This document shows, in pieces, positions 22,716 to 34,871 of a stretch of DNA of 64,000 bases; within the stretch, counting starts at the first letter, position 1, and every line of letters starts with the position of its first letter. The notes below the pieces were generated by a model. That model did not search any database. It was not told the DNA's origin and worked only from the letters and a program-made list of their open reading frames with translations. Source of the stretch: Sweltsa coloradensis (taxonomy: Eukaryota; Arthropoda; Insecta; Plecoptera; Chloroperlidae); the NCBI GenBank assembly GCA_024449915.1, contig JAMZAV010003132.1:1-64000 (forward strand). The letters are read 5' to 3'. Both the position numbers and the translations under genes were made by a program.

Positions 22716-23600
22716 GACCCGCTAAACTAAAAAAATATGTCACTCATGCTAACTATTAGCTAATTATGAATTAAAGTAACAGAAAAATATAGGGTCCACC
22801 ATAAACTAAAAAAACAAAACTGTCAAACTTTGTAATTTTCGAGCTAGGTCCCATCGTCAAAAAACGCCCATAAGAAATAAAACGGGGACAGCGTCTTTAT
22901 GCCCCATGACCGTGAAGGATTTTGATCCCGACCAATATTGACGTAGGGCCTACTTGACAGCCTTTTCTTTAAATGTAATATATTTTATTATTTACTATAA
23001 TTCAGAAATTACAAAAGTCGCCCCAACCGGGATTCTAACTACAAGTATCCCGCATTCGAGGCAGGCGTCTTAACCACTAGACCATCAGGACGGGTACACA
23101 CATGCCTGGAATGCGGGAGAGGGGAGACCCCCCCCCCCGTGAGAATTATAGTAAATAATAACAATTGCACATACAGGAGTGTTTCCCGACTAACCAAATC
23201 GAGAAGTAATATATTTTGTTTTGTAATTTGGGCAAGTGCTTCGGTCAAAATATGCTGATTACCAAGAGGGGTGTGATTTTGGAATGTATATTTTTGTTTG
23301 TTTGAATGTATATTTGTGTACAGATTCAAGACAAGATGTTGTAAAGGACCATTTTAGATTGGTACAATGCCCTAGTATCTATGTGGAACCATAAAAGCAG
23401 ATTGAAGCAGATTGAAGAAATTCACTAAAACTCCAATTTTTGCAAATTTCAGGATAAAAGAACTCAAAATTTGTGTACAATCACAGTTTACAAGATATAT
23501 AATTTTTTGAATTGTAATTCTAGTGTTGTATTTGCTATAGATTATGTGGTAAAAAATATTTTTTTGGGATAATAGCCTCTTTTAAAAACTGTGCATCCAA
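22716..23600 (+). repeat. Repeat family R, copy A (interrupted by a SINE)
   Basis: This matches 50757-51440 through CCCGCTAAACTAAAAAAATA, TTTTCGAGCTAGGTCCCATC, CTTTATGCCCC, AAGGATTTTGATCC, TTTGTAATTTGGGCAAGTG and GGGGTGTGATTTTGGAATG. Insertion of 22987-23205 is the main difference. No protein is encoded. The class is unknown. Confidence 0.8.
22987..23205 (-). mobile_element. tRNA-derived SINE inserted in repeat R
   Basis: Flanked by the 12-bp duplication GTAATATATTTT (22975-22986 and 23206-23217) and absent at the corresponding place in copy B. The minus-strand head reads CCTGATGGTCTAGTGGTTAA (A-box), CGCCTGCC, and the diverged B-box GTTAGAATCCC. The plus-strand right portion carries the tail CATACAGGAGTGTTTCCCG...AAATCGAGAAG. 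CTATAATTC and GAATTATAG bracket the centre, so the copy is internally inverted. Confidence 0.75.
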
Positions 23601-24805
23601 TCTGTCCTGTCCTAAATGTGTTATGCCCATGGCACTAGGCCTGACCGGGGCTATTGAATGGCCAATAACTAGATTTGATGTCACTGTCAGGTATATTATT
23701 TCTAATGTAAAAGTATTCAAATTAAAATAACACTTATTTCTCTTTTGGTAGGTTAAAGTGTGTTGTTCATTATAATGTTTATCTCACGCATGTTTACAAA
23801 ATCTTGTAAAAATAATGCCAAGCATAGAGCCTTGAATGTACTTTTCTTATTTGCTCGCACTTCGACTCTTGACTGCATCCTTGCCAAGCTTGCCAAAATT
23901 CAATTTGAAACTATCATAGCCTTGTATTTGCTTTTACGTACCTAATAGATATGATTTATTTCCAATACATGTTACATTGACACAATTAATAGTTCTAATC
24001 TTCTGTAGAAGATTATTATAGAAGGGTACCTTTGGAAAATATTTAGGTATATAAAAATAATCACTTAATTACATAATGTAAAGTAAGTAAATAAGTAAAG
24101 TAAATTAAATTAAATTAATTCTATGTTATGAAAAACATAATTGAAAACAATAAGAAATCTGAGATTAACATTACTCTTAAAATTTAGGACAATGTATTTA
24201 AAAATACCAAGGTTTAGTGCACTTAGATTTGGCCCATTTATTTATTTATTATTATTTGTTTGTAAGTAAACATTACATAATATGTATCAGTTTTAACAAT
24301 ATGAAGTGGATCTATCCATCTATGCTATATGAGGCCTAGTTACAATGTTTTCTGATGTGAAAGGTAGACCTATAGGCCTAAGGTGCATGTTATGGTGGGC
24401 ATTTTGAATTATATGTTCAGTAATGATTGGCCTAGTTGGTATTTGTGTGATGAATAATGATACTAGTTATAATAATAATTTCATCACTCTCACTTTTCAC
24501 ATGTCTATAGGCCCACACATTGTTTTCTATTATTGTTTAATGTATTTTTAATTAATTTAAATTGCAATGCATTGGTATTAGTATTTAGTAAGTTGCTAGA
24601 CACTAAATGTGAATGGGGCAAAGCCCTTTTTTAGCAACCTATAACGCATAAATGTGTTAAAACAATAAATAAAATAGTAGTACTGTAGTTCTATAGTTGT
24701 TTGTCTTGCAGGAATTCCTCAATTGAGTAGGCCTACCTAATAGGTTTTGTTGCATAATAGTCATTTAAGTTTAGGCCTATTATTGAAGATGCTCATGCTA
24801 GAAGA
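23601..24805. other. Intronic AT-rich sequence
   Basis: No exon or complete element is recognised. At 24530-24680 a stretch ending AAAACAATAAATAAAATAG looks like a LINE 3' tail on the + strand, but no coding homology precedes it. Confidence 0.4.
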
Positions 24806-25440
24806 TTTTTTTTTTTTTTAATTGCAGAGAGTTTATTATAACATTTAGAATAAGTGTAATATGAGATATCTTGTGTTAAAGTTCTTTTGTTATATTTTAT
24901 ATGAATATTGTTAATGGCTTGTCTTGTATTAAGAGTTATGACTTATATTATGAGTAGATATGAATGTCTTTGCTAGTTTCTTGATTAATAAGATATTTGT
25001 TTATGTTTATGATGGATTGAATTTGAAATATGTATTGACTACAGAAAGTGAGTATTTTGTGTTTATTAAAGTGTGGCTTACAGTGTGGTTTAATATACGA
25101 GTCTTTCTTTTGTTTTAGTCCTAGAATATTTAGAAGTGCTCATTTTTGTAGTTTGAATATTATATGTGCCTTTGTTGATTTTCCCCATAATTCAATGCCA
25201 TATCTCATGTGAGATTCAAAATTTTTGCTATTTGCATGTTAGTTATCAAATGTATTGTTTTTAATGAGCAGCATGCAGAGCTTAGTTTTTTAGCCAACAT
25301 TTCATAAGGCTTGTGCCAGTTTAGATTTTCATCAATGTAGATGCCGAGAAATTCTGTTGTATTAACTTTTTTTATTTCCGTATTGTCCACCACATTCTTT
25401 AAGGTTTTAACTACTACTATATCGTTGTTTTTATTATTTT
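24806..25440 (-). pseudogene. LINE 3'-end relic (reverse-transcriptase C-terminal part)
   Basis: On the minus strand, from about 25440 downward, the frame reads KKVNTTEFLGIYIDENLNWH, the conserved block just after the reverse-transcriptase domain in Jockey/CR1-group LINEs. After a break near 25205 the homology continues in another frame (SHMRYGIELWGKSTKAHI, then stops and frame changes), ending in an A-rich tail (T-run at 24806-24819 on the + strand). The polymerase and endonuclease regions are missing, as in a 5'-truncated insertion. Its upstream side is cut off by the inverted-repeat element starting at 25463. Confidence 0.8.
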
Positions 25441-25462
25441 ATATTTTTGGGATGGAACTCGA

Positions 25463-26121
25463 TAGAGAACCACAAGTGTAACGCGGGAAGCGAGTTCAGT
25501 GCATGCATTGGAAGAGAATGTCCCCATAAGAATAGCATTAAGCTATTTTAAAAACGCTTGTATCTTTTGAACGAGAAGTATTTAAGATATATCATTTACA
25601 TAACTTTAATCGCCATTCTTGGGAAATTTGATGCAGTTAAATTATAAAAATCGCAAAAGAATTTGAAGAAACGTTGCTGAAACACATGTATGTTTCGCGT
25701 TTTAGGGCGATTTAATAAAAAGAGATGTACAGTAGAAAAGAGAGAACGCATGCGCACGGCTGACTAACGAGGAGCAGTTTTACACGTACAGCATCCAAGT
25801 GCACGGCGAGCTCGGCTGTCCGACATGTTTGTTTCTTCGATTCTACAGCCAATCACGGAGGATCTCGCGATGAAAAATGCAAACATCATCTTGTTAAACT
25901 CGAACTCATTTAAATTCTAAATATCGTATTAATATTCTACTATATGTGATATGTGAAGGAAAGAATGGTTAATGTTAATTAATGTTAATGTGAATGATAT
26001 TTCTTAAATACTTCTCGTTCAAAAGATAAAAGCGTTTAGAACAATGCTATTCTTATGTGAACATTCTCTTCCAATGCACTGAACTCGCTTCCCGCGTTGC
26101 CGTTACACTTGTGGTTCCCTA
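25463..26121. mobile_element. TA-flanked element with arms of about 125 bp
   Basis: GAGAACCACAAGTGTAACG at the left is complemented by CGTTACACTTGTGGTTCCC at the right, with TA outside both. Arms extend through GCGGGAAGCGAGTTCAGTGC, CATTGGAAGAGAATGT and TTTTGAACGAGAAGTATTTA. The interior is unique and non-coding. It fits a Tc1/mariner-type non-autonomous element. Confidence 0.8.
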
Positions 26122-26451
26122 TACTTCATACTTAATTCACTCAATTTTGCCAAGCTAGGCAAACAGTGGCGTAACTAGCCCTTGCTTTTTAGGTAGGCAA
26201 ACGTTTCTGTAACCTCAGAAGCACAACGGTTAACTTAGTATGGAACACATACAGAATGTGAAGAGCGCCCGGGGCATAACATGGTAGATGAGATCGTTAG
26301 TTTGCATAGGTACCTAGAGCACACTAGGAGTTGCTGCTTTGCACCGATTCTGTAGCCTTTGAACTGACCAACTTAACATGATTTAAATTGTTGCAGTAGT
26401 GTTCCAATCTTTTCAGATCTTTAATGCACCAATAATCCAGAAGTAATTAAG

Positions 26452-26625
26452 TTAACTGTCTTGGTAGCCTAGGGGTTGAGGCATCTGACTGGCAATCGGG
26501 AGACCCGTATTCAATACCTGGCTGAGATGGAATTTGTAATTTCTGGATTGATTTCTTTATAATCAATTAGGACTACACTTATGGATGGAAGTGTTTCTCA
26601 ATCAATGAAATCGAGAAACCTGTAA
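26452..26625 (+). mobile_element. tRNA-derived SINE
   Basis: TTGGTAGCCTAGGGGTTGAG (A-box region), GACTGGCAATCGGGAGACCC, a diverged B-box GTATTCAATACC, ATTTGTAATTTCTGGATTGA, and a tail GGAAGTGTTTCTCAATCAAT with GAAATCGAGAAACC. It is related to 17960-18085. Confidence 0.65.
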
Positions 26626-26757
26626 CATTGTTGTTATGTATGTACTTGCGTTCAAATTGTTGGTTAATTAATGCATATTGCATAGTAATGCCAATATCAA
26701 ATGTTTTAACATTTTTCTCAAGTAGCAGTACTTGTTTGTTTTTTTTGTAAGCAAGTG

Positions 26758-26800
26758 GATTATTATTATTATTATTATTATTATTATTGTTGTTGTTATT
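26758..26800. repeat. (ATT)n/(GTT)n microsatellite
   Basis: About ten ATT units followed by four TGT/GTT-type units. Confidence 0.9.
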
Positions 26801-27467
26801 AAGTGGAAAAATTATAACAAAAATTTAAGTGATTGCCATATAGGCCTATAGACCTACTGTATAGCAATTTTATATTTTAAAATTTAAATTTAAAAATTCA
26901 TCTATATCGTGTCTGGTTAGTGAACTTGCATAGTGCACTGTGATGTGAGTTGTGACCTAGAGCTGCGGCTGCAAGTTTATTTCATTGTTTATTATTTATT
27001 CATATTTTGCATTCACTGTCTTTCAATATTAACATAATACAACATGCCATTATTGCAATAAAATAAAATATATAAATGCATGAGCAACAAACAGAAAGAG
27101 CATTTGCCCCATAGTATTGTACCTGTTCCGCTACACAATATTATCATTACCGTACATTACAAAAAATTTGAATTACATATGTTACAAAAACGTGTAAATT
27201 GTCAATAAAACTATACTAATTTTTTAAAAAATTTCACTATGAGATGATTGAATAGAAGAACATTCTGGTATGCCTATGTTCTGGTCCTAGGCAGAATAAC
27301 AAGTCAATTTGATGTTCAGTTGATATTGATTTTAAGATCTTGAGTATTCAATTAATAAAATACTACTAGTATAGGCCTACTTCTTCAAGAAAAAACTTGG
27401 TACAAAGATGAATATAAAATTATTTACATGTTTTTGCTGATGTCTGTCAGTGGACAGATGAAAGAAA

Positions 27468-27632
27468 CAGGCCTATAGCTGCTCCATCGGTAGAATGCAA
27501 ATGCTGACGGAATCGGCGGACCAATGAGTGATCAGTATTATAAATTGGGGCCACTCATTGGCTAGAATTAGCCTGTTTGTGTCGCCAGCATCTGCGAACT
27601 TCCAATGGAACAGCTTTAGGCTATTAGTTTTG
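27468..27632. mobile_element. Small imperfect inverted-repeat element
   Basis: CTATAGCTGCTCCATCGGTAG...AATGCTGACG...CCAATGAGTG is mirrored by CACTCATTGG...CGCCAGCATCTG...CCAATGGAACAGCTTTAGG. About 165 bp, with no clear target duplication. Confidence 0.5.
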
Positions 27633-27696
27633 TTGCATTGATACTTTTTCTAGAATATAACTTCAAACATGTCAACTGCTCATAGTTTTGTGATTA

Positions 27697-28105
27697 TTGG
27701 ATGAGCGTAGCGAGCGAAGTGAAGATTCCATTCCACTACACTGTAGAAAAAAAATCCGGAATGTTTTTCTTTTTTTATTCTTTTCTGTTTGTATTATTGT
27801 GTGTCTGTTAACACGATTCCGGCTAAACCGATACTCCAATCGCGATGAAATTTTATGGAGGCCTTCGAAATCTCTGAACTTAGAACTGCCACGTTTTTTA
27901 GCGCAATCGAAAAATTATTTCTCATGAAAATTGCAATTTTACGATTTTTTCATTTTTTTAACGATTTTTTCGAACTTTAAAAAAAAATCGACTTAGTAAT
28001 GTTTTCTTCACAAAACAATAGAAACTGCATATAATATGGCAGCTCAATGCACCAATTACGCTCATCCAACAACGCGCCTGAAAAAGCGTTTGCGAAGCTT
28101 CCTAG
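27697..28105 (+). mobile_element. Helentron-like element, family II (internally deleted)
   Basis: Starts TTGGATGAGCGTAGCGAGCG and ends CGCTCATCCAACAACGCG, then GCGTTTGCGAAGCTTCCTAG, followed by T. At 409 bp it lacks the middle third present in the 690-780 bp copies. Confidence 0.8.
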
Positions 28106-29413
28106 TTTAAAGATTTTAGGCACATTCACAACCAACTTACCCCCTCGTGCACAAAGATTTACCGGCGCAAAGTTGCGTCTCGGTTTAAATGGCAAACTTG
28201 GCCAAATCCATATGTTATATCATAGGGCTATAAAAACCGTATGCACAAAGATAGTTGCATTAGCAGACTTGCGTCCGCAAGTCGCTAGATGTGCCGGTAA
28301 AGTTGCGGCTACTTAGGATGTGACGCAAATGTTGACTCTCGCTTTTTTGTATCATAAAATGAAACTAAAATGTTTGTACCAACATATAGTAAAACAGGCA
28401 AAAAACATAAAATAGTAAGTAAAAATTTCAAAAACAATTATAAAAAATTTTGAGTGAAATTTGAACTCGTGACCTTTCGCTTAGAAATGCCTCTCGTCAA
28501 CACACTGTGAATTTGTGTGTGAATGTGAAAACCAGAAAATGCATGATGGCCCAGTAAGTCAAAAATGCGGGCATATGAAAAGAAGAAGAAGAAGAAGATT
28601 TCAATTCTGGAAATTCCCACCAAACCATATATCTTACGATAAAACCAAATTAACCTGGACATTTACATTGATTTAGACGTTGATATCCAGTATGCAAATT
28701 TTCGTTCGAAAAATCTGTACACTTTAAATAAATTCCCGAAGTTGACCAAAATGGAGTAAATTACGGTGATTTCACTAAGTTTTAATTCAAAATCAATGAA
28801 ATAATTTAGGAATTCGCGTACTCGATATCATAGGTTTGTTGATTCTTGTTAACGTTAGTGTGAAAAATTTGATAACGGTTTTAAAAACCGTTTACCTGAA
28901 GAAGAAAAAAAAAGAAATCTGAGCGCCTAAACTCGTCTCCGCCCCAGCCTCAGCGACTGGTCTTAAGTTTTCTTTGAGTTTTTATTTTATAATTATCCAA
29001 TCTTCCTCTGAACGTAACCTTCGAAATACTGAAGACTGCTTGAAAGCAATAAAATAAGCATGTATGTAATAGAATTGGCAGTTTATTCTTTTGTGGATAA
29101 GTTGCAAATTGCTTTATTGCCGAAGGCCAGGGCCTACTAACAAACATGAATAAAATTTTACTCTCTAGTAGTTGTCCATGGGGACAAAAAACAAAAGTAG
29201 CTGTAGAGTAGTGTCACTATTGTTTTAAAATAGCTGCACAAGTACCAAGCTACTTTTAAAGGTCTAGTAGTTGTAGCTGTAGCAGTGCTACTTTTTGAAA
29301 AGTAGGTTGCTTTAACAACACTGAAAAGGAGAAGCGCAATGAGCAATCAGAGCACATTTCAAGATTTTAAATAATTATCTATCTCCTACACAAGCTTGGG
29401 AAATAACTATGAA
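28106..29413. other. Intronic sequence with a possible hAT end
   Basis: On the minus strand CAGTGTTGTTAAAGCAACCT (from about 29322) and repeated AAAAGTAGC words down to about 29165 look like a hAT terminal region. No partner end or duplication was found. The rest, including a GAA-rich run near 28578, has no recognised feature. Confidence 0.35.
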
Positions 29414-30274
29414 CAAGGGAAACGCCAAAGTCGTTGTTAAACGAGTAAGTGAGCCATGTGTTGAGTACCCGGTAACATTACTTTTCTTCCCCCTACCTTA
29501 GGCCTCTCTAGCCTATCATAGGCTAGAGGCGCATTATGGCCTTACAGTTGACGCGCCCGTCTACCAACTAAACTAAAAACAACTATTATTTGTACGAAAA
29601 TAATTACCAAACTTAATTGCAAATGTTCCCGGGTATTCAACACATGACTCGCTCATCGTGTAACAACAACTTTGGCGTTTTCCAAGTCTAGTTGGCTAAA
29701 GCGCCCTTATAGCCGAAATGTGCGAGACGTGGGTTCAATCCCCTGGTCGGGAAAGATTTTGTAATTTCTGGACTGTATTTAAAAAATTATGAAACATGTT
29801 TTGAAATGCATATAACGCAGTGTAGTCCATCATCTGTGGCAATAGGGCCTACTATGGTAAACATAGCCAGTACGAAATACGTGAAAATATTGCAAGGTTT
29901 ACTCAATCTACGAGCGGAATTTGGGGGTACCTTGACGTGCAACATTTGATAGACCTTGCATGGGCACGGCATTTCACAGCCAGGTAAATAACAAACAAAA
30001 AATATCTTTTCAAAATCTAAACCATTGTCGTTAAAATAATTTCTAAACATTGGATGCCTATTTTTCAATTTATTATTTCTTGTAGGTTTAAATCGCAATG
30101 GATCTACCTGATTTTGTTAGCAGTTCTCAATAAACTCGTACCGGATGTCTGTTCAAAATTTCAGCGCAATCTGTTCATCGATTCGGCTGATTTTCAACGT
30201 ACACACGCAGACTAACGATAAGCGCCATTTGAGTTGAATGGAGATCACTCCGTTCACTGCGCTCACTCGTTTAA
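29414..30274 (-). mobile_element. Helentron-like element, family I
   Basis: Minus-strand 5' end TTAAACGAGTGAGCGC (complement ending at 30274). The 3' tail is complement of 29414-29450 (GGGAAACGCCAAAGTCGTTG). A second, inverted 3' end lies inside at about 29660-29689. A plus-strand tRNA-like block follows, with the B-box GGTTCAATCCC at 29732-29742. 861 bp, in close agreement with the 10733 and 46842 copies. Confidence 0.75.
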
Positions 30275-30585
30275 TTACCCATTAGGGGCAAATTTACTGT
30301 GTGTTTCTGAATAAAGTAAGCACTATCCGAAAACTGTGCTCTGATTGCGCTACACAAAAATTCTTTGCAAACCACAACCCAATAGAACAAACAATAAAGT
30401 TTCCAAGTGATCCAAGACTATACCAGAATAAGGTAGGCCTATGTATTTTGAAATTATTCTAGTACACATAAATTACTCAATACAAGTTAGCTATCTTCAC
30501 TGTCAAACCATATTCTTCCAAGACACTCCTCTGATATTATTTGATATTTGAAAGCCAAGTTCAGGGGTTTATATGACCTCGTTTA

Positions 30586-31352
30586 TTGGATGAGCGTAGC
30601 GAGCGAAGCGAAGATTCCATTCTACTACACTGGAGAAAAAAATCCGAAATGTTTTTTTTTTCTTTTTTTTTTTTCTTTTTGTATTTTTGTGTGTCTGTTA
30701 ACACGATTCCAGCTAAACCGATACTCCAATTGCGATGAAATTTTATGGAGACCTTTGAAATCTCTGAACTTAGAACTGCCACGTTTTTGAGCGCGATCGA
30801 AAAATTATTTCTCATGAAAATCGCAATTTTACGATTTTTTTCGATTTTTAAAAAATTTCTTCGACTTATAACACCTACATGCTTTATCCGATTGTAATGA
30901 TTTTCTCACAGAACCTTAATTTTATGAATTAAGATATTCGTGTGAAATTTGAGCGTAATCGAAAAATTATTTCTCATGAAAATCAAAATTTTACGTGTTT
31001 TTTCTTTTTTAAAACAATTCTTTGACTTATAACACCTACATGCTTTATCCTATTGTAATGATTTTTTCACAGAACCTTAATTTCATGAATTAATATACTC
31101 GTGTTAAATTTGAGCGCAATCGAATAATTATTTCTTATGAAAATTGCAATTTTACGATTTTTTTCTTTTAAAAAAATTACGATTTATTAAAAAAATTAAG
31201 TTAATTTTTTATTTTATTTAATTTAACTAAAAAAAATCTTCGACTAAGTAATGATTTTTTCACAGAACAGAAAATCCGCGTAACACAAATGGCAGCTCAA
31301 TGCACCAATTACGCTCATCCAACAACGCGGCGGGACTTAAGCGTTTTCCTAG
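30586..31352 (+). mobile_element. Helentron-like element, family II
   Basis: Starts TTGGATGAGCGTAGCGAGCG. It ends CGCTCATCCAA, then AACGCGGCGGGACTTAAGCGTT and TTCCTAG, followed by T. It is the clearest full-length + strand copy, with the terminal stem AACGC/GCGTT intact. Confidence 0.8.
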
Positions 31353-31616
31353 TACTTTACATTACTACCATTCTACCCAAGTTGGTGGGTAACCTGCATA
31401 TTCTTGTCACACGCCAACCCTAGTAGAACGAGGGTTATATAAACAGGGTCTCATCTGATTGAATTTTGTGATTACCTTAGGCTTAATACGTGCAAATTGA
31501 GAAATTTAAAGTAGTTTCACAGTTTCTTGCTTAGAAATGATTCTGATCCCATTCTTCTTTTGGATGCAAAGAGTTTATTTATTTAAAACTGTAATTTATG
31601 AAAATATTATATGCTT

Positions 31617-31816
31617 TCAGATTCAGATTCAGAAATTTTTTTTTATTCTTAAGAAAATAAATACAATTGGTACATAAACAAACAAGAGAAGAGAATAGTC
31701 GAGAGAAGCCCACATAAGCACAGTGCTCGTGTGTGGGCAGTTATAATACATGTTAAATTTAAAACAATTACAAGATGGTAGCAAAGATAGAGTTTCAAAT
31801 AGTAGTTTGTACAATA
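31617..31816 (-). mobile_element. LINE 3' tail fragment
   Basis: On the minus strand the sequence ends in TTCTTAAGAATAAAAAAAAAT and short TGAATC tandem units (complement at 31617-31634). Such short-unit tails are typical of LINE 3' ends. No coding remnant accompanies it. Confidence 0.45.
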
Positions 31817-31892
31817 TGAAAAGATAAAAAATAAATAAAATAAAAATGAAATATATTTATGCAAGGAAGCAATTTATATGGTAAAATTCTTA

Positions 31893-31930
31893 AAACTAAA
31901 CTAAACTAAACTAAACTAAACTAAACTAAA
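31893..31930. repeat. (CTAAA)n tandem repeat
   Basis: Seven to eight perfect pentamer units. Confidence 0.95.
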
Positions 31931-32723
31931 GAAATAGACAAAGGAATTTTTATAATAAAATTTAGCCTTGAGACTTCTTCTGAGAATGGTGTTCATTGTA
32001 AGAGCTGCGTTATTTCAAATTCGGTAATATGAGCTTAAAGATACGGTACTTATTATCTTAGAGCATTTAGGTATACAGTAGATATCAATTTCGATACTAC
32101 TGCCGAAATGCATGGGGTTGTTGGTAAATACAAAACAAATACAAATTTTAAAAAATGTTTCTAGGTAAAGATACATGGTAGGCCTATACCTACTTAAAAA
32201 AATTCCTGGTAGGTGTACTGTAGGCCTACTTTGTTTTCAAAATGAAATGAATTAAATGCACATTTATCCTTGCAAAAGGATGCCTGGGATTTAAATAAGA
32301 ACACACTTAGAAGAGTTAATAAATTAAGTTTTTGAAATGTGTACAAATCAAGAATTGACAAGAAATGGTTCCAAATTAAATTGAATTTGACTAACAGAAT
32401 TTTGTGATATTACAAATAGCATCAAGTAAAAATATGTGGCTTGATGAAGTTTGTCCATTTAAATTATTTTTCATTAAATACATTTTAGGGGCTACTTAGG
32501 CTACTAATGTTAACACAATTTATTTTAAAAACTAATGCATTTTTCTCTAGCTCCATTCACTTTTTTAGCACATCTGTAGCCTATTAACTTACCATCTTTT
32601 GTTTACTTTGTGGTCCGTTAAATGCCTAGCAGTATTATTTTGAATGTGTATGATATTTCATTGTAAATTTTGATAAGATTGTGACTAATAGTAGTTGTAA
32701 AGTTTGTTTCTCCTGTTCTCCAG
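31931..32723. other. Intron before terminal exon C
   Basis: Element-poor AT-rich sequence. The last 25 bases, GTTTGTTTCTCCTGTTCTCCAG region, form the pyrimidine tract and acceptor. Confidence 0.5.
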
Positions 32724-33040
32724 GTTATAGCCTTCTGTTCCATCCTGCAGTGAGTTTGGTTGTCGAGGGCCAACTTGCTGGCCGCTTCCAGTGCACAGCG
32801 TGTGTCAAGACCTACAAGAATAAGGGGGACCTAGTAAGGCACTTTAGAAACGAGTGTGGGCTAGCTCCGCAAGCCACATTCACCTGTCCCGGTTGTGCTA
32901 AACATTACAAGTACAAGAGAAATCTTGTTACTCACATTAAAAACGAGTGTGGAAAAGAACCTCAATTAAAATGTACTGCATGTCCTTTTCGGTCATATTG
33001 GAGAAGCCATATGAAATATCATATGATGAGTAAGCATTGA
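32724..33040 (+). CDS. lola: lola-type alternative terminal exon C (three zinc fingers)
   Basis: Terminal exon following TTTCTCCTGTTCTCCAG (AG at 32722-32723). Two bases complete a split codon, then 104 residues and TGA at 33038-33040. Finger 1 is C-x2-C-x12-H-x4-C (23, 26, 39, 44; FQCTACVKTY...HFRNEC). Finger 2 is C-x2-C-x12-H-x4-C (54, 57, 70, 75; FTCPGCAKHY...HIKNEC). Finger 3 is C-x2-C-x12-H-x4-H (83, 86, 99, 104), and the last histidine is also the last residue. Linkers are GLAPQAT and GKEPQ. The three-finger layout is shared with exon D (45900-46222), suggesting these two derive from one another by duplication. The frame is open upstream to 32681, but that part precedes the acceptor. 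Confidence 0.88.
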
Positions 33041-33110
33041 CCGTGGTTGTGCTTGCAAGAAGGTATAAGAATGTGCGACATGTTACTAAGATTTGTGTAG
33101 GGAATCTGGG

Positions 33111-33169
33111 AATGAGTTAGGGAAACGATAAAGGAGTCCAACAGCTTACCTGAAAATCTTTGGCTTCTT
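33111..33169 (+). repeat. Left arm of an inverted repeat around the hAT insertion
   Basis: AATGAGTTAGGGAAACGATA AAGGAGTCCAACAGCTTACC TGAAAAT is complemented, with about 10 mismatches, by 34824-34871 (ATTTTCAAGTAAACTGTTGG ACTCC...CAACTCAT). The arms now stand 1.7 kb apart because the element 33229-34785 sits between them. Confidence 0.6.
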
Positions 33170-33228
33170 CTCCAACCAAGGCCACGTAGGCCGAAATGTT
33201 TCAACAATTTGTTTTTGTATCATATTAT

Positions 33229-34785
33229 TAGGGTTGCCATTTAAAATGAATTTGAATATCGATAATCGTGCATGTGCAATCGATTATCGATCGATAAATA
33301 TCAATATTTTTTATGTCAATCGATGATCGATAATCAAATAAAAATTAGGCCTGTACTTTCTTGCATACCGACGCGGACCGTGGATCTTTTGTGAGTGCAT
33401 CCTTTTGTTCCTTCTATTTGCTCAAAACAAGGTTTTTCCACGCTAGCGACTTCCCCGCCCCACATGCAAACGCTTGGCTGGCCGGCCCGACAAGAGCGCA
33501 CTACGTAGTATAAACAGATGCTACCCGGCTTGTGCGTTGTCTTTGTGAAGGTCGTGCTTCTCAGAAATCTCAGTTCTGTGAAATTTCATTCCAGCTTTTG
33601 TTGTGATTGTCGTTCATTCATTTACGAGATATCAGTAACTATTCAATGCTCCGATATTATTACGTGAAGAGATGAATAATATTTGAAATTACTTTGGAAG
33701 ACGACGTAATATTGGTCTGAGAGATCTGATTAGATAATACTAGGGAAACACCAAAGTCGTTCTTAAACGAGTGAGTGAGCGCCATGTGTATAGTACCCGG
33801 TATCATTCCCCATACTGGGCTAGATCCAGCCTTGGGTATATGGGAGGAAATGGGATGTTCCCGGCTACTCAACACTTGGCTCACTCGTTTAACAACGACT
33901 TTGGCGTTTCCCTAGTTATTTAAATTGGAACATTCAAAATGCGAATCGTGTTCGAAACGTATTAGCGTGAAACATTAACAAATTTCCAAGATAAAACAAA
34001 ATAACTTTATTTTTATTCCCCATTTAAACACCCCTCAAAAATAATATGTGGTTGTAAAAATATAAAAAAAAGTTTAGCTGCTACTAAACAAATGCTATCG
34101 ATATTTTATAGAATCACATTTTTATTTATTGTAGGCTTAAATCGCAATGGATCTAGCTGATTTTGTTAACAGTTCTCAGTAAACTCGTACCGGATGTCTG
34201 TTTAAAATTTCAGCGCAATCTGTTCAGCGGTTTGGCTGATTTTTGACGTATAGACAGACAGACACACAGAATCACAGAATGAAGGCCGTTTGAGTTGATG
34301 GAGACACTCAAGTCACTCGGCTCCCTCGTTTAATTATCGTAGCACTACAGCATGAAATAAAACGATACCGAGTTGGCGCGGGGTGGGGAGGAATGCGTCT
34401 CGATTGATACTTGTGTTGACCTTGAGTAGCGTACTACAATATCGGTTATGACGAGGCAAGGTTGAGCAATCAGCGCCTGCAGGCGCGGCGAGTGAAGCCG
34501 CCCAGCAACACACGTGACACGCACACCATGTAAGTTGCCTACACTGCAGCAGGGCAGGGGCGATGCATTGCACTTCGGACTACACGCCTACGCATGTTGT
34601 AGATCTCGCAATGGACAAATTTTTTACGGAATATAGCGATTAATGTCTTGGCGGAAAATATGTTATGGAGTTCTGCAGAGCGAGCGGTTAATTACAAAAT
34701 TTTGGACAGGTGATCTATTCGAATATCGATCGTTTTGGGAAATAATCATATCGATTGATATATTGATTATCAAACGGCAACCCTA
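33229..34785. mobile_element. hAT-type element with 8-bp target duplication, carrying a nested insertion
   Basis: Left end TAGGGTTGCCATTT and right end AAACGGCAACCCTA are inverted. CATATTAT is duplicated perfectly at 33221-33228 and 34786-34793. ATCGAT/CGATTATCG words are clustered just inside both ends. The Helentron-like copy 33740-34333 lies within it, so the element itself is about 960 bp and older than that insertion. No transposase frame. Confidence 0.85.
33740..34333 (-). mobile_element. Helentron-like element, family I, nested in hAT
   Basis: Starts on the + strand at CTAGGGAAACACCAAAGTCG, contains the inverted second 3' end (GACTTTGGCGTTTCCCTAG to 33915), and ends with the complement of TTAAACGAGG near 34333. 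The tRNA-like block found in the 860-bp copies is missing. Confidence 0.7.
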
Positions 34786-34823
34786 CATATTATATTGTCG
34801 TATAATCTCGCACATTCACCTAG

Positions 34824-34871
34824 GATTTTCAAGTAAACTGTTGGACTCCATTATTCTTTCCTCAACTCATT
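34824..34871 (-). repeat. Right arm of the inverted repeat around the hAT insertion
   Basis: Partner of 33111-33169; see that entry for the matching blocks. Confidence 0.6.

Noticed and set aside
31893..31930. Telomere-like repeat
   Set aside because: The unit is CTAAA, not the arthropod TTAGG, and the array is only about 38 bp.
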